Below, piece by piece: positions 41,914 through 50,182 of a DNA stretch of 64,000 nucleotides. Source of the stretch: an uncultured Croceitalea sp. (GTDB taxonomy: Bacteria; Bacteroidota; Bacteroidia; Flavobacteriales; Flavobacteriaceae); assembly GCA_947495075.1 (NCBI GenBank), contig CANLXH010000005.1:18289-82288 (forward strand), written 5' to 3'. Position 1 is the stretch's first letter. Each line of letters begins with the position of its first letter. Below the pieces are notes generated by a model, which saw only the letters and a list, made by a program, of their open reading frames with translations, had not been told where the DNA came from and made no database searches. A program made the translations under genes and the position numbers.

Positions 41914-42263
41914 TATTGTAAATGGGGAGCAAAAATAGTTAAAATACATTAATATCAATCTTGATAAGTTTTGTAAGTTTTTTAATTTTTAGGTAAAAGA
42001 ATATTTACACGATAAACTGGAAGCTTTCAGTATTACTAACCTTCTTATTTAAGAGTTATATATTTTTAAAAGCCCCTACTTTTATTTTATGGAAAAGATA
42101 GTATGATGGAAAGTTGAGAGTTTTAAGATAACTATAAAACTCATCGATACTAATGGCTTCAAAGATTTACTTATTGGTCGCAAATTGTTTTTATTTCTCA
42201 CTTTATTCAACGTGTAAAGTGTTTCTTATAAAATTAAGGGAACATAAGAATTAAGACTAAAAA
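41914..42263. other. 350-bp intergenic stretch without a gene
   Basis: Apart from the tRNA-Leu promoter (41930-41958) I see no reading frame of note, no repeat and no recognisable pseudogene. Confidence 0.5.
41930..41958 (-). promoter_or_regulatory. Promoter of tRNA-Leu
   Basis: Minus strand TTG (41958-41956), 18 bases, TATTTTTG (41937-41930), 17 bp before the tRNA 5' end. Confidence 0.6.
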
Positions 42264-42299
42264 AACCGGTCTAAAGCTAATACAGCTTGTAGACCGGTT
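42264..42299 (-). terminator. Terminator of the SIMPL gene
   Basis: AACCGGTCTA (42264-42273) pairs perfectly with TAGACCGGTT (42290-42299); A-rich flank on the left becomes the U tract on the minus strand. Confidence 0.8.
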
Positions 42300-42323
42300 A
42301 CCAACCAACTAACCAATTTATAT

Positions 42324-42932
42324 TTATTCCATTGCGTAAGTCACATAAATTGTTGTGTATTCTTCATAACCATTATGGTAACTATTCCATGTTGAGTATT
42401 GTATAGAGCTATCTGAGATAGAAATTACTTCACCTAATTTCTTACCAGTTACTTTACATACACGTTCTGCATTTTCTCTAGCATTAGCCAGAGAATTTTT
42501 AAGCAATACAGTGCGTTGCTCTGGTTTTATCTCAGACTTTACTTGATACTGAATTGTTATTCCAGTCATTTTTACTTTTGCTAACTTTTCTATCTTATCC
42601 TTAGAAGAAGTTTCTAAGACTAATACAGTACCTTCCCTTTGATATCCATAGGTTAAAAATTCCATTTTCTTTTCGACAAATTCAGAAGGGTCTATACCAT
42701 TTGTTTTTAGGTCTTTAAAATATTTTTCCTTTAAATCATCTAATGATTTACAAGTTGGGTCTGAATAATATAACTGCTCCATATTTAATGAAACTTTAGC
42801 TCTGTATAACGTTATTGTTCTCTCAACTAATGCTCTACCAGATACAGATATAGTATTATTTTTTACATCTCTTTGCTGTGCGGTACTCCAAAAAGAGCAT
42901 AAAAGCACAAGGACTATTACTAATTTTTTCAT
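42324..42932 (-). CDS. SIMPL domain (DUF541) exported protein
   Basis: 202 residues. Signal peptide MKKLVIVLVLLCSFWSTAQ. The SIMPL/DUF541 domain follows: NTISVSGRALVERTITLYRA at the start and LLKNSLANARENAERVCKVT near residue 155 are typical (the family motif is AVxxARxxAxxlA). Secreted or periplasmic, function unknown; related to BP26/OMP28. I chose MKKL at 42932 over the longer 42974 start, which would overlap the preceding membrane gene. The pair is probably one operon (13-bp gap). Confidence 0.82.
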   Translation of the reverse strand: MKKLVIVLVLLCSFWSTAQQRDVKNNTISVSGRALVERTITLYRAKVSLNMEQLYYSDPTCKSLDDLKEKYFKDLKTNGIDPSEFVEKKMEFLTYGYQREGTVLVLETSSKDKIEKLAKVKMTGITIQYQVKSEIKPEQRTVLLKNSLANARENAERVCKVTGKKLGEVISISDSSIQYSTWNSYHNGYEEYTTIYVTYAME

Positions 42933-42945
42933 CATTTTTGTTTTA

Positions 42946-43371
42946 TTAAGCAATTGTAAATAAGAATGAAGCAACTATCATCCAGATACCTACTATAATA
43001 CCTAAGATACCAAGCTTACCTTGTTTTGGAGCAATCTTACTTCTTATCTCGGCTGCTTTTTCTTTTGCCTTTTCATTCTTTCCAAGAAATAATTTGTTTA
43101 TTAAGCCAAAGCCCAACATAAAGCCTAGTGTAGCTTCTACTACACTACCAGCTAATAAAGTAATCCACCAGATAGGAGCGGTAGTTAGCCAACCTATATT
43201 TAAAATACTAGTTATAATTCCCCAAACACCCCAGAAACAGAAGACCAATCCAATCCAACCTTGATAAGGCTCAATTTTTTCTAAAAGTTCTTTTGCGTTA
43301 GGTTTTTTTGATAATACTAATGATGGCACTGCAATAATGCTCAACAATACTAGGGTAATTCCATAAATCAT
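42946..43371 (-). CDS. Hypothetical four-helix membrane protein
   Basis: 141 residues, no family recognised. Four membrane segments: residues 1-20 ([19 protein letters not shown]), ~38-58 ([19 protein letters not shown]), ~64-92 and ~120-140 ([18 protein letters not shown]), with a charged Lys/Glu-rich loop between the last two. It precedes the SIMPL gene by 13 bp. Confidence 0.7.
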   Translation of the reverse strand: MIYGITLVLLSIIAVPSLVLSKKPNAKELLEKIEPYQGWIGLVFCFWGVWGIITSILNIGWLTTAPIWWITLLAGSVVEATLGFMLGFGLINKLFLGKNEKAKEKAAEIRSKIAPKQGKLGILGIIVGIWMIVASFLFTIA

Positions 43372-43452
43372 AATACGAAAGGTTTAATTGTTTATAAGAC
43401 AAAATTGCGTAGATATATGTCTTAAAACAGCCCTAATTATAGTAGAAATAAC

Positions 43453-43470
43453 ATCCCTGTTTTCAGGGAT
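43453..43470 (-). terminator. Weak hairpin after the two-component operon
   Basis: ATCCCTG, TTTT, CAGGGAT: a perfect 7-bp stem 67 bp past the response regulator stop on the minus strand. The following tract is only moderately T-rich, so termination is uncertain. Confidence 0.4.
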
Positions 43471-43536
43471 ATCTTTATGTATTGAAGTGTTTTATTTGGT
43501 TATGAATAATGTAATTATTGCTAATTGCTTAGATGA

Positions 43537-44187
43537 TTAGTCATCTACTAAACCTAGTTTAATAGCATATTTTGTTAGCCCAGCCAGATTACGTACCTCT
43601 AGTTTAGAAATAAGGTTTTTACGGTAGCTCTCTATAGTGTGCTTGCTCAGGAAAAGTTTATCTGCAATTTCCTGGGTAGTATGCTCTTGAGCAATTAACT
43701 TTAATACTTCTTTTTCTCTTTTAGATAGCGATTCTATTAGCGTTTGTTCATTAGAGAACATTCCCTTAAGATAAACGTCTTTAATGCTTTGAGAGAAATA
43801 TTTCTCTCCCTTTAAAATACTTTCAATAGCTTCAAGTAGTTCCTCTTTTTCTGCATTTTTTGGAACGTAACCATCTACATTATCCTTAGTAAGTGTTTGC
43901 ACTGTCATAGAATCATGGAGCATACTTACTACCAACGTTTTTGTTTTTGAGTGGTTACTTTTAATATGTTTATTTAACTCAATTCCATTTAAGTCAGGCA
44001 TATTTACATCTGTAATCACAAGGTCTATTGGTTCTTTACTATTATTGATATCTAGATATTTGGCTACATTCTTACCATTATTTGCCGTAAGTACAATTTC
44101 ATATTCTTTTTTTGATTCTAGAATACTTAAAAGTCCATCTAGAAACATTTTGTGATCATCCGCAATTATTAATCTGTAATTCTTCAC
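43537..44187 (-). CDS. LuxR/NarL-family response regulator
   Basis: 216 residues. Receiver domain 1-125 with the acidic pair in LIIADDHKMFLDGL, the phospho-acceptor Asp in VITDVNMPDLNG (~56) and the Lys in YVPKNAEKEELL. LuxR helix-turn-helix at ~145-210 (LSKREKEVLKLIAQEHTTQE, IADKLFLSKHTIESYRKNLI). The kinase gene lies 2 bp upstream on the same strand, its obvious partner. Confidence 0.95.
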   Translation of the reverse strand: MKNYRLIIADDHKMFLDGLLSILESKKEYEIVLTANNGKNVAKYLDINNSKEPIDLVITDVNMPDLNGIELNKHIKSNHSKTKTLVVSMLHDSMTVQTLTKDNVDGYVPKNAEKEELLEAIESILKGEKYFSQSIKDVYLKGMFSNEQTLIESLSKREKEVLKLIAQEHTTQEIADKLFLSKHTIESYRKNLISKLEVRNLAGLTKYAIKLGLVDD

Positions 44188-44189
44188 TC

Positions 44190-46103
44190 TTAATCTTTTA
44201 ATGGAATTTCTATAGTTATAACTGTTCCTCTGGTTGGCGCACTATCTAACATTAAAGTAGCTTCTAATTGCTGCAATCTACTTTCAATATTTTGTAAGCC
44301 AATACCTTTTCTAAATTTTTCTGAATCAAAACCGTTACCATCGTCTTCAAAAATTAATTGAAACATCTCGTCATGAATGTTAAGATGAATCTCTACAGCA
44401 CTTGCATTAGCATGTTTAAGCGTATTTGTAAAAAGCTCTTGGGTTATTTGGTAAAGCTCCACTTTTAACCTTTCTGGTAATCTATTTATTTTTTCTTTTG
44501 GATGAGCAGAAAAAGTAATTTCAATAGTTGAATTTTTTTGGAGTTGACCAATATATTTCTCTAATAAGAAAGTAAATGTATTTTGATTGAACTTTTTTGG
44601 CACCAAATCATGTGAAATATCTCTAACCAATTCATAAGTTTCATTTACTTGGTTCATTACTTCTTTTTGAAAATTAGAGCTGCTTTTTAAGTTTGCCAAT
44701 TGCAATTTTATTCCAGCAAGATTACTACCAATACTATCGTGTAATTGTTTTGCTATTCTATGCCTTTCTTCTTGTTGAGCGTCTAGAGAAGTTCGTGCGA
44801 GTTCTAATTCTTGTGAATTTAAAAGAGCTGCAATTTTTTGAGAGTTTAACTCTTCTTGTTGCTTATTTAATTGGCTTTGGGTTTGTAGTTTTTGGTAGTA
44901 AACGTATAGTAAAGCTATAATTGGAATTAAAAGTACTAAGAAGCCATATAAGAAAGCTTTTTTAATAGTCTTTTGTTGCTCTAACTCACTTTGTTTTGTG
45001 CGTTGAACTTCTTTTAACTCATAAATTTCATTTTCTTTTTGGAGTGTTTGGTACTTTATTTCAATCTCCTTTATGGCTTTGCTATTTTGCTGCTCAATAA
45101 TTTGATTAGATATAGCTTGGTGTTGAGTCATTAGGTTATAAGCATTTTCAAAATCTCCTTTGGCTTGATACGTTAGCCTTAAACTATTAATTATTTTTTT
45201 TTGCAGTTCAAGACGATTCCACTGTATTGCATTAGTATAAGCCATAGAAAGAGCCATTTCTGCTATTTGGTATTGCTTTAATTTTGTACATATATTGCCA
45301 TATTCTAAAACTGCTTCTGTATAAATGTCAAAATAATTACTATTCAAAGAAGTGGTCATTATTTTCTCATAAATATCAAAAGCTATATCATTTTTGTTAA
45401 GTTCTGCAGACAACCTACCTTGATATAGTTGTATCCATAATTGAAATTTAGGCTCGTTTTGGTTTACACTTTCAGACGCAGCTTTATTAAAGTATTCTTT
45501 AGCTAGTGCGAGATTATTTTTCTCAAAAGCAATTGTTCCTAAGTAGAAATTTGACTTAGCCGAAACGTTATTTTCATTTTTAAAAAGAGTAAGTTCCATA
45601 AATATGGGATTCGCTTTTTCATACTCTTGCTTTCTTAAGTAGACTTGACCAAGACCTAGTTTAATTCTATTTAGTTCTGATGGATTGTCTAACAATTTTG
45701 CTTTGTCTATACCTTGTATATAGGTTTTTAGAGCTTCATCAAATAACCCATTTAAGAATTTGCCCTGCCCTAAGATTCTATGAGCTTTAGTTTCATAGAG
45801 CACTACATTATTAATTTCCCCTCTTTTTGAATTACAGAGAGTTTTAATTAGCTGAGCGTAGTGAACTATAGAATCTGCATTTCCATATTTTAAGTATTCA
45901 TTTGCTATTAAGTGTAGTGTATTAAGTTTTTCGTTAACATCAGACGAGTTATTTAGAAGTGCGTAAAGAGAATCGCTTACTGTATTTGGGGTGTATCCAT
46001 AAGCTTGAAAGCGAACACTTTCTTGGCTATATAATTTTGGTTGAAGAAATACTAGTAGTAAAAAAGTGCTAAAAAGTACTTTAGTCTTTCTTGTGTAAAT
46101 CAT
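44190..46103 (-). CDS. TPR-containing sensor histidine kinase (HisKA_3 type)
   Basis: 637 residues. Signal/anchor at 1-25 (VLFSTFLLLVFLQPKLYSQ), a periplasmic TPR-like region (~50-340, e.g. LGLGQVYLRKQEYEKANPIF), one membrane helix (~385-403, FLYGFLVLLIPIIALLYVYY), a coiled coil, the HisKA_3 dimer helix with phospho-His in RHRIAKQLHDSIGSNLAGIK (~455) and the ATPase domain with FEDDGNGFD and GIGLQNIESRL. It pairs with the LuxR regulator. No ligand can be inferred. Confidence 0.94.
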   Translation of the reverse strand: MIYTRKTKVLFSTFLLLVFLQPKLYSQESVRFQAYGYTPNTVSDSLYALLNNSSDVNEKLNTLHLIANEYLKYGNADSIVHYAQLIKTLCNSKRGEINNVVLYETKAHRILGQGKFLNGLFDEALKTYIQGIDKAKLLDNPSELNRIKLGLGQVYLRKQEYEKANPIFMELTLFKNENNVSAKSNFYLGTIAFEKNNLALAKEYFNKAASESVNQNEPKFQLWIQLYQGRLSAELNKNDIAFDIYEKIMTTSLNSNYFDIYTEAVLEYGNICTKLKQYQIAEMALSMAYTNAIQWNRLELQKKIINSLRLTYQAKGDFENAYNLMTQHQAISNQIIEQQNSKAIKEIEIKYQTLQKENEIYELKEVQRTKQSELEQQKTIKKAFLYGFLVLLIPIIALLYVYYQKLQTQSQLNKQQEELNSQKIAALLNSQELELARTSLDAQQEERHRIAKQLHDSIGSNLAGIKLQLANLKSSSNFQKEVMNQVNETYELVRDISHDLVPKKFNQNTFTFLLEKYIGQLQKNSTIEITFSAHPKEKINRLPERLKVELYQITQELFTNTLKHANASAVEIHLNIHDEMFQLIFEDDGNGFDSEKFRKGIGLQNIESRLQQLEATLMLDSAPTRGTVITIEIPLKD

Positions 46104-46219
46104 AAGAGGAGCTTTCCAAAATCAAAAATAATATATTTTGAGATGGAAAAAACCCCTGTTTACAGTGAGCTTTACTAGAAGATTGAATCGAGTTTTAGCC
46201 TAAAACGTACTATCAATTA

Positions 46220-46671
46220 CTATTCAAACTCATTTTCAAAAATAGAATAGAGACTATCTTCATTTTTAATATAGAATCCTTTATTAGAGAGAAGCTGTTT
46301 TACATTATATCAAAACACTTTTGTGGTAAATACTTTTTGTGTTTTTTTTTATTAAAGTTTCTAACTCTTTTTTCGAAATAATATCAAATGCTTTGTTAGC
46401 GTTTATATCTGCAAAACTCATATTCTTTTTGTGAAGATTCTTTCATTAGAACTACCTTCATGTAAAATTTCAACACCATGATGTCTATTTTCGTCTTCAA
46501 TAGTGCGATAGCGTTCGTGTACAAATTCTTTTTCCCCTTCTATAATTTAAATAAAGTAACCAGCATAGTAAATCAAACAACCAGTGATGTTTTGGGTACT
46601 ATTATTTCTATAATATCTTCTTGGGATAAACCTACTGCTGATTCTGACCGATAGGTTGGTTGGTAGCACAT
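46220..46671 (-). pseudogene. Dead BLUF-domain (blue-light sensor) gene
   Basis: The minus strand from 46671 encodes a BLUF protein in pieces: TYRSESAVGLSQEDIIEI (flavin-site Tyr), then in a second frame NNSTQNITGCLIYYAGYFI, stop, IIEGEKEFVHERYRTIEDE and NRHHGVEILHEGSSNERIF, then two more frames (NMSFADINANKAFDIISKK; NVKQLLSNKGFYIKNEDSLY). The in-frame TAA sits exactly where BLUF proteins have the essential Gln (FxQxxEG), consistent with CAA to TAA. At least three frameshifts or deletions add to this. The ~150-residue length suits a BLUF-only protein. Confidence 0.78.
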
Positions 46672-46760
46672 GAACTTATAATTTTATATCTAAATGTAAG
46701 AAAAGTAGTATAAAAAATAGAATTTTGAGGTTACTTAAGTACGTTTTATTTTGGCAAATA

Positions 46761-46791
46761 AAAAACCCATTAGAGTAACTAATGGGTTTTT
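46761..46791 (-). terminator. Terminator of tRNA-Lys
   Basis: AAAAACCCATTAG, AGTAA loop, CTAATGGGTTTTT: perfect 13-bp stem, just 3' of the tRNA on the minus strand. Confidence 0.85.
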
Positions 46792-46804
46792 ATGCTTAAT
46801 TAAG

Positions 46805-46877
46805 TGACCTGACTGGGGCTCGAACCCAGGACCCTCTCCTTAAAAGGGAGATGCTCTACCAACTGAGCTATCAGGTC
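46805..46877 (-). tRNA. tRNA-Lys (TTT)
   Basis: 73 nt on the minus strand: acceptor GACCTGA/TCAGGTC with discriminator A, D-arm GCTC...GAGC, anticodon stem TCTCC/GGAGA with loop CTTTTAA (anticodon TTT), T-arm CTGGG/CCCAG with TTCGAGC. CCA is not encoded. Confidence 0.97.
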
Positions 46878-46920
46878 AAGATTTCACTTTTACAATTTTA
46901 ACTATTGCCTTAAGCGGCTG

Positions 46921-46951
46921 CAAATATAATATCAATAATTTCATTTTTCAA
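46921..46951 (-). promoter_or_regulatory. Promoter of tRNA-Lys
   Basis: Minus strand TTG (46951-46949), 20 bases, TATATTTG (46928-46921), 43 bp before the tRNA. Confidence 0.65.
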
Positions 46952-46964
46952 CCTGATTTAATAA

Positions 46965-46972
46965 TAAATTTG
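46965..46972 (+). promoter_or_regulatory. -7 promoter box of aroK
   Basis: TAAATTTG, 33 bp before the ATG, back-to-back with the tRNA-Lys promoter. Confidence 0.45.
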
Positions 46973-47005
46973 TCTTTTTTCTTATTTAGACCATAAATAA
47001 TATAA

Positions 47006-47521
47006 ATGAAACTAGTTTTAGTAGGTTATATGGCCAGTGGTAAGTCTACAATTGGTCAGATTTTAGCGGATGATTTAAAGATAGATTTTATCGATTTAGA
47101 TACTGCTATTGCAGATTCTGTTGGATTATCTGTTCCAGAATTATTTAAAACCAAAGGAGAAGTTTTTTTTAGAAAAAAGGAAACACTCTTTCTCGAAGAA
47201 CTTTTAGATACTGATAAAGATTTAATACTAGCAACAGGAGGCGGAACACCATGTTATGGAAATAATATGGATATTATTTTAGAAAAGGCAACACATTCGT
47301 TGTATCTAAAACTTTCAATACCATCTTTAGTTGGAAGAATTATCATGCAAAAAGAAAATCGTCCGTTAGTATCTAATATAACCAATGAGGATTTGCCAGA
47401 ATTTATTGGAAAGCACTTGTTTGAAAGGAGTTCGCAATATGAGCGTGCATCTAATATTATCAATTGTGATTCTAAAACAATAGACGAATTAAAAGAGGAA
47501 ATTAAAGATTTACTACTCTAA
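47006..47521 (+). CDS. aroK: Shikimate kinase
   Basis: 171 residues, full length. It phosphorylates shikimate in aromatic amino acid synthesis. Walker A is GYMASGKSTIGQIL (~7-20); the shikimate-binding IDLDTAIADSVGLSVPELF and FFRKKETLFLEE follow; the GGG motif is LATGGGTPCYGNN (~76-88). Monocistronic; 9-bp overlap with the convergent phosphoribosyltransferase gene. Confidence 0.95.
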   Translation: MKLVLVGYMASGKSTIGQILADDLKIDFIDLDTAIADSVGLSVPELFKTKGEVFFRKKETLFLEELLDTDKDLILATGGGTPCYGNNMDIILEKATHSLYLKLSIPSLVGRIIMQKENRPLVSNITNEDLPEFIGKHLFERSSQYERASNIINCDSKTIDELKEEIKDLLL

Positions 47522-48010
47522 ATAAACCAAATCATTCTTAGATTCAAACGTCACTTTTATATGCTCATTCAAGGAAGTAGATAACGAAATTCCTTTATAA
47601 TCTGCTTTCACGGGATATTTTTTATGATTCCGATTTACTAAAACAGCAGTTTTTAATTGCTTCAGAGGAGTTTTTAAGAAATGATGCACTCCATAAATTA
47701 ATGTTGTCCCAGAATTTAAAACATCATCAACAAGCACTACTGATTTGTTTTTGTATAAATCTTCATCAAGAGAAGTGGTTACACCACTTTTTAATGGATT
47801 TGTTTTATCCATCATTACTTTACAAAGAACAATCTTAGCCTTGGTTATCTTTTCTAGGACGGTACTTATTTTTTTTGCAAAATTCAACCCTCCACCGTCT
47901 ATACCTGCAATTATTAACTCAGTTTCTTCAACATTTGCCTCATAAATTTGATAAGCAATACGCTTTACTTTATGTTGAATTTGCTCATGGGTAAGTATTT
48001 TATTTACCAT
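47513..48010 (-). CDS. PyrR-like phosphoribosyltransferase-fold protein
   Basis: 165 residues. The PRPP-binding loop is VVLVDDVLNSGTTLIYGVHH (~92-111); the hood begins ILTHEQIQHKVKRIAYQIYE and the PP-loop is IIAGIDGGGLNFA. This pattern fits the PyrR/phosphoribosyltransferase type I family (Bacteroidota members are often labelled simply phosphoribosyltransferase). Start at 48010 (MVNKILTHEQ) chosen over an ATG 7 codons upstream. Whether it is an enzyme or regulator is undecided. Confidence 0.85.
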   Translation of the reverse strand: MVNKILTHEQIQHKVKRIAYQIYEANVEETELIIAGIDGGGLNFAKKISTVLEKITKAKIVLCKVMMDKTNPLKSGVTTSLDEDLYKNKSVVLVDDVLNSGTTLIYGVHHFLKTPLKQLKTAVLVNRNHKKYPVKADYKGISLSTSLNEHIKVTFESKNDLVYLE

Positions 48011-48046
48011 AAAACTAAGTTTTAACTTCAAAGATAAAGAATACCA

Positions 48047-48418
48047 TTATTCCGATTCATCTAAATAGTCATCTATGTTCCGTCTATCTTTTTTTGTTGG
48101 GCGACCAGTTCCTTTTTTTCTGTAATGGTCTTTTGCGAATTTCAATAAATCATCATGTTTAAAAGCTTCTTTAGGAGTTGTATCTTTGCGGTATATGTCC
48201 ACGAGTTTAGCGCCAACCCTACTTTCAGGAAGGTCTAAAACCAATAGTTGGTAATTAATTTGATTTTTTCTTACAATTAACTTATCCATTGGATATACCT
48301 CCCTTGATGGTTTTACTACTTGATCATTAACCCTTACATGGCCTTTTTTACATGCAGTAGTAGCTATGTTTCGTGTTTTAAAATAACGAACACTCCATAA
48401 AAATTTATCAATGCGCAT
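48047..48418 (-). CDS. S4-domain RNA-binding protein (Hsp15-like)
   Basis: 123 residues. The S4 domain begins MRIDKFLWSVRYFKTRNIAT and continues KGHVRVNDQVVKPSREVYPM, the signature of Hsp15/YrfH-like proteins, which bind stalled 50S subunits carrying peptidyl-tRNA. The tail is basic and Lys-rich (HYRKKGTGRPTKKDRRNIDD). Co-oriented with the phosphoribosyltransferase gene 36 bp downstream. Confidence 0.92.
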   Translation of the reverse strand: MRIDKFLWSVRYFKTRNIATTACKKGHVRVNDQVVKPSREVYPMDKLIVRKNQINYQLLVLDLPESRVGAKLVDIYRKDTTPKEAFKHDDLLKFAKDHYRKKGTGRPTKKDRRNIDDYLDESE

Positions 48419-48497
48419 AGATAATGATAATCTTTGTTAAGGTACTGAGCAAAAATAACTGAAAATTGTATCTTGCGCCTTCAATAAAAAATTGAAA

Positions 48498-49484
48498 ATG
48501 AAAAGGATTTTAAGTCTATTAAGTATTACTTTTTTGCTTGTTGCATGTGGAAACGATGATGATGATAATATAGCTCAAGTACCTCCAAGGTTATTGAGTG
48601 AGGTAGAACCAGAAGATAGAGCTGAGATAATAGCTTTTCTTAAAACACATTTCTATAACTACGAGGAATTTCAGACTCCTCCAGCAGATTTTGATTTTAA
48701 AATTAGAGTGGACACTATAGCCGGTGACAATTTAGATAAAATACCGCTAATTCAACAGGTAGATTCTGCTATTATTAGTGTTTCTGCAAATGAGTTTGCA
48801 TTGAGTGATGGTGAAGAAAACATTCCTCATCAATACTATTATTTAAACGCAAGATCTGGTGTTGAAGAAAAAGCTAATCCAACAATTGCAGATTCTGTTT
48901 TTGTGCGATACGAAGGAAAACTGTTGAATGGAAATTCTTTTGATGGTTCTACCACTAATCCAATTTGGTTTGACTTGGCAAGAATTCAAGCTCCATTGCA
49001 AGGATTTAGAGGTTTTTCAGAAGTAATGGTAAATTTTAAGCCTGGTGGTGATGCAATTATTAACCCTGATGGAACTTTTGCAGTTGAAGATTATGGAGTG
49101 GGAATGATGATTTTCCCATCTGGTTTAGGTGGATTTAATAATGCTACAGGTGGTGTTCCACAGTATAGTCCACTTATTTTTGAAATTGATCTTTTTACAA
49201 TCAACACCGCAGATCATGATGGTGATGGGATACCTTCTATTCAAGAAGATTTAAATGGGAATGGTTTCTTATACGATGATAATACGGATGCAGATTCCGA
49301 ACGTAGTGCAGGAAATGGGCAGCTTTTTGTCGACTTTTTAGATTTGGATGACGATGATGATGGTATTTCTACTCGAGAAGAAATATCAGATGCTGATGGA
49401 AATATTATTTTTCCTTATCCAAGTACTGGAGGAGTACCGGATTACTTAAATCCTAATGTACAGCGAACATCAGATAACAATTAA
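48498..49484 (+). CDS. FKBP-type peptidylprolyl isomerase lipoprotein with Asp-rich calcium repeats
   Basis: 328 residues. The lipobox is LLVACGNDDDD. An FKBP-like domain lies at ~135-235 (SVFVRYEGKLLNGNSFDGST, then FKPGGDAIINP). The C-terminal ~90 residues are Asp-rich with thrombospondin type-3-like calcium motifs: DHDGDGIPSIQEDLNGNGFL and LDLDDDDDGISTREEISDAD. The ATG at 48498 is preferred to an in-frame TTG at 48492. Probably an outer-membrane folding factor; similar FKBP lipoproteins occur in gliding flavobacteria, but a gliding role is not shown here. Confidence 0.87.
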   Translation: MKRILSLLSITFLLVACGNDDDDNIAQVPPRLLSEVEPEDRAEIIAFLKTHFYNYEEFQTPPADFDFKIRVDTIAGDNLDKIPLIQQVDSAIISVSANEFALSDGEENIPHQYYYLNARSGVEEKANPTIADSVFVRYEGKLLNGNSFDGSTTNPIWFDLARIQAPLQGFRGFSEVMVNFKPGGDAIINPDGTFAVEDYGVGMMIFPSGLGGFNNATGGVPQYSPLIFEIDLFTINTADHDGDGIPSIQEDLNGNGFLYDDNTDADSERSAGNGQLFVDFLDLDDDDDGISTREEISDADGNIIFPYPSTGGVPDYLNPNVQRTSDNN

Positions 49485-49521
49485 AAAAAGCCTCAACATT
49501 AATTAATGTTGAGGCTTTTTT
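49484..49521. terminator. Bidirectional terminator between convergent genes
   Basis: A perfect 19-bp inverted repeat centred at 49502.5: A6-GCCTCAACATTA then TAATGTTGAGGC-T6. It serves both the FKBP gene (+) and the beta-barrel gene (-). Confidence 0.9.
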
Positions 49522-49539
49522 TAGTTCGTTAAACATCAC

Positions 49540-50127
49540 TTATATTTTCAAAGAAAAACTCAAGATAAGTTGATCTGGTCGTGTATCCACTCTATCACCA
49601 TTTAAATTAGTAATATTAGCGTTGATAAAATTAACTTCATTCTCGCTAAATCCACGTTCATAGCGTAAATCCACACCAAACTTGCCTAGATTTACCCCAG
49701 CACCAATATTAAGACCTACTGAAAAGTCGTTCTCAATATCATCAAAAGTAATTCCATCAAATTTTGTGTCAAGAATATACTGGAAAGATGGCCCTGCAAA
49801 CACATGCAGTGGTCCAATTACTTTTGCACCTAATAATACTGGTACGTCAAGTTTTTTAATTTTTAAATCACCTTCATCATAGCCAGATTTGGTACTTGTA
49901 TACACCAACTCTGGTCGTAAGTAGATACGGTTTCCAAGTTTGCCATAAAAACCAACGTGATATCCAGCATTTCTATTAGGATTTTCAAATGCACTTTCGG
50001 CGGAGTTAAAGTAATCCCCGTTACCATTGTAATTTAGTCCAGCTTTGATTCCAAATCCTGAACCGCTCTGAGCGAAAGCTGTTGCACTAAAAAGAGCAAC
50101 AACCATAATCATAATTCTTTTTTTCAT
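49540..50127 (-). CDS. Outer-membrane beta-barrel protein (PorT-like)
   Basis: 195 residues. Signal peptide MKKRIMIMVVALFSATAFAQ; the mature part is alternating beta strands (FGIKAGLNYNGNGDYFNS, YHVGFYGKLGNRIYLRPELV, FGVDLRYERGFSENEVNF) ending LILSFSLKI, an outer-membrane C-terminal strand. It matches the short outer-membrane beta-barrel (PF13568/PorT-like) group of Bacteroidota. Function unknown. Confidence 0.85.
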   Translation of the reverse strand: MKKRIMIMVVALFSATAFAQSGSGFGIKAGLNYNGNGDYFNSAESAFENPNRNAGYHVGFYGKLGNRIYLRPELVYTSTKSGYDEGDLKIKKLDVPVLLGAKVIGPLHVFAGPSFQYILDTKFDGITFDDIENDFSVGLNIGAGVNLGKFGVDLRYERGFSENEVNFINANITNLNGDRVDTRPDQLILSFSLKI

Positions 50128-50182
50128 TTTGTGTTCCGTTTTTTAATTATGCGAAAAGAAGTATCAAAGACAATACCAAAAA

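Noticed and set aside
42935-42974. Longer start for the SIMPL protein
   Set aside because: It overlaps the preceding membrane gene and places extra residues before a normal signal peptide.
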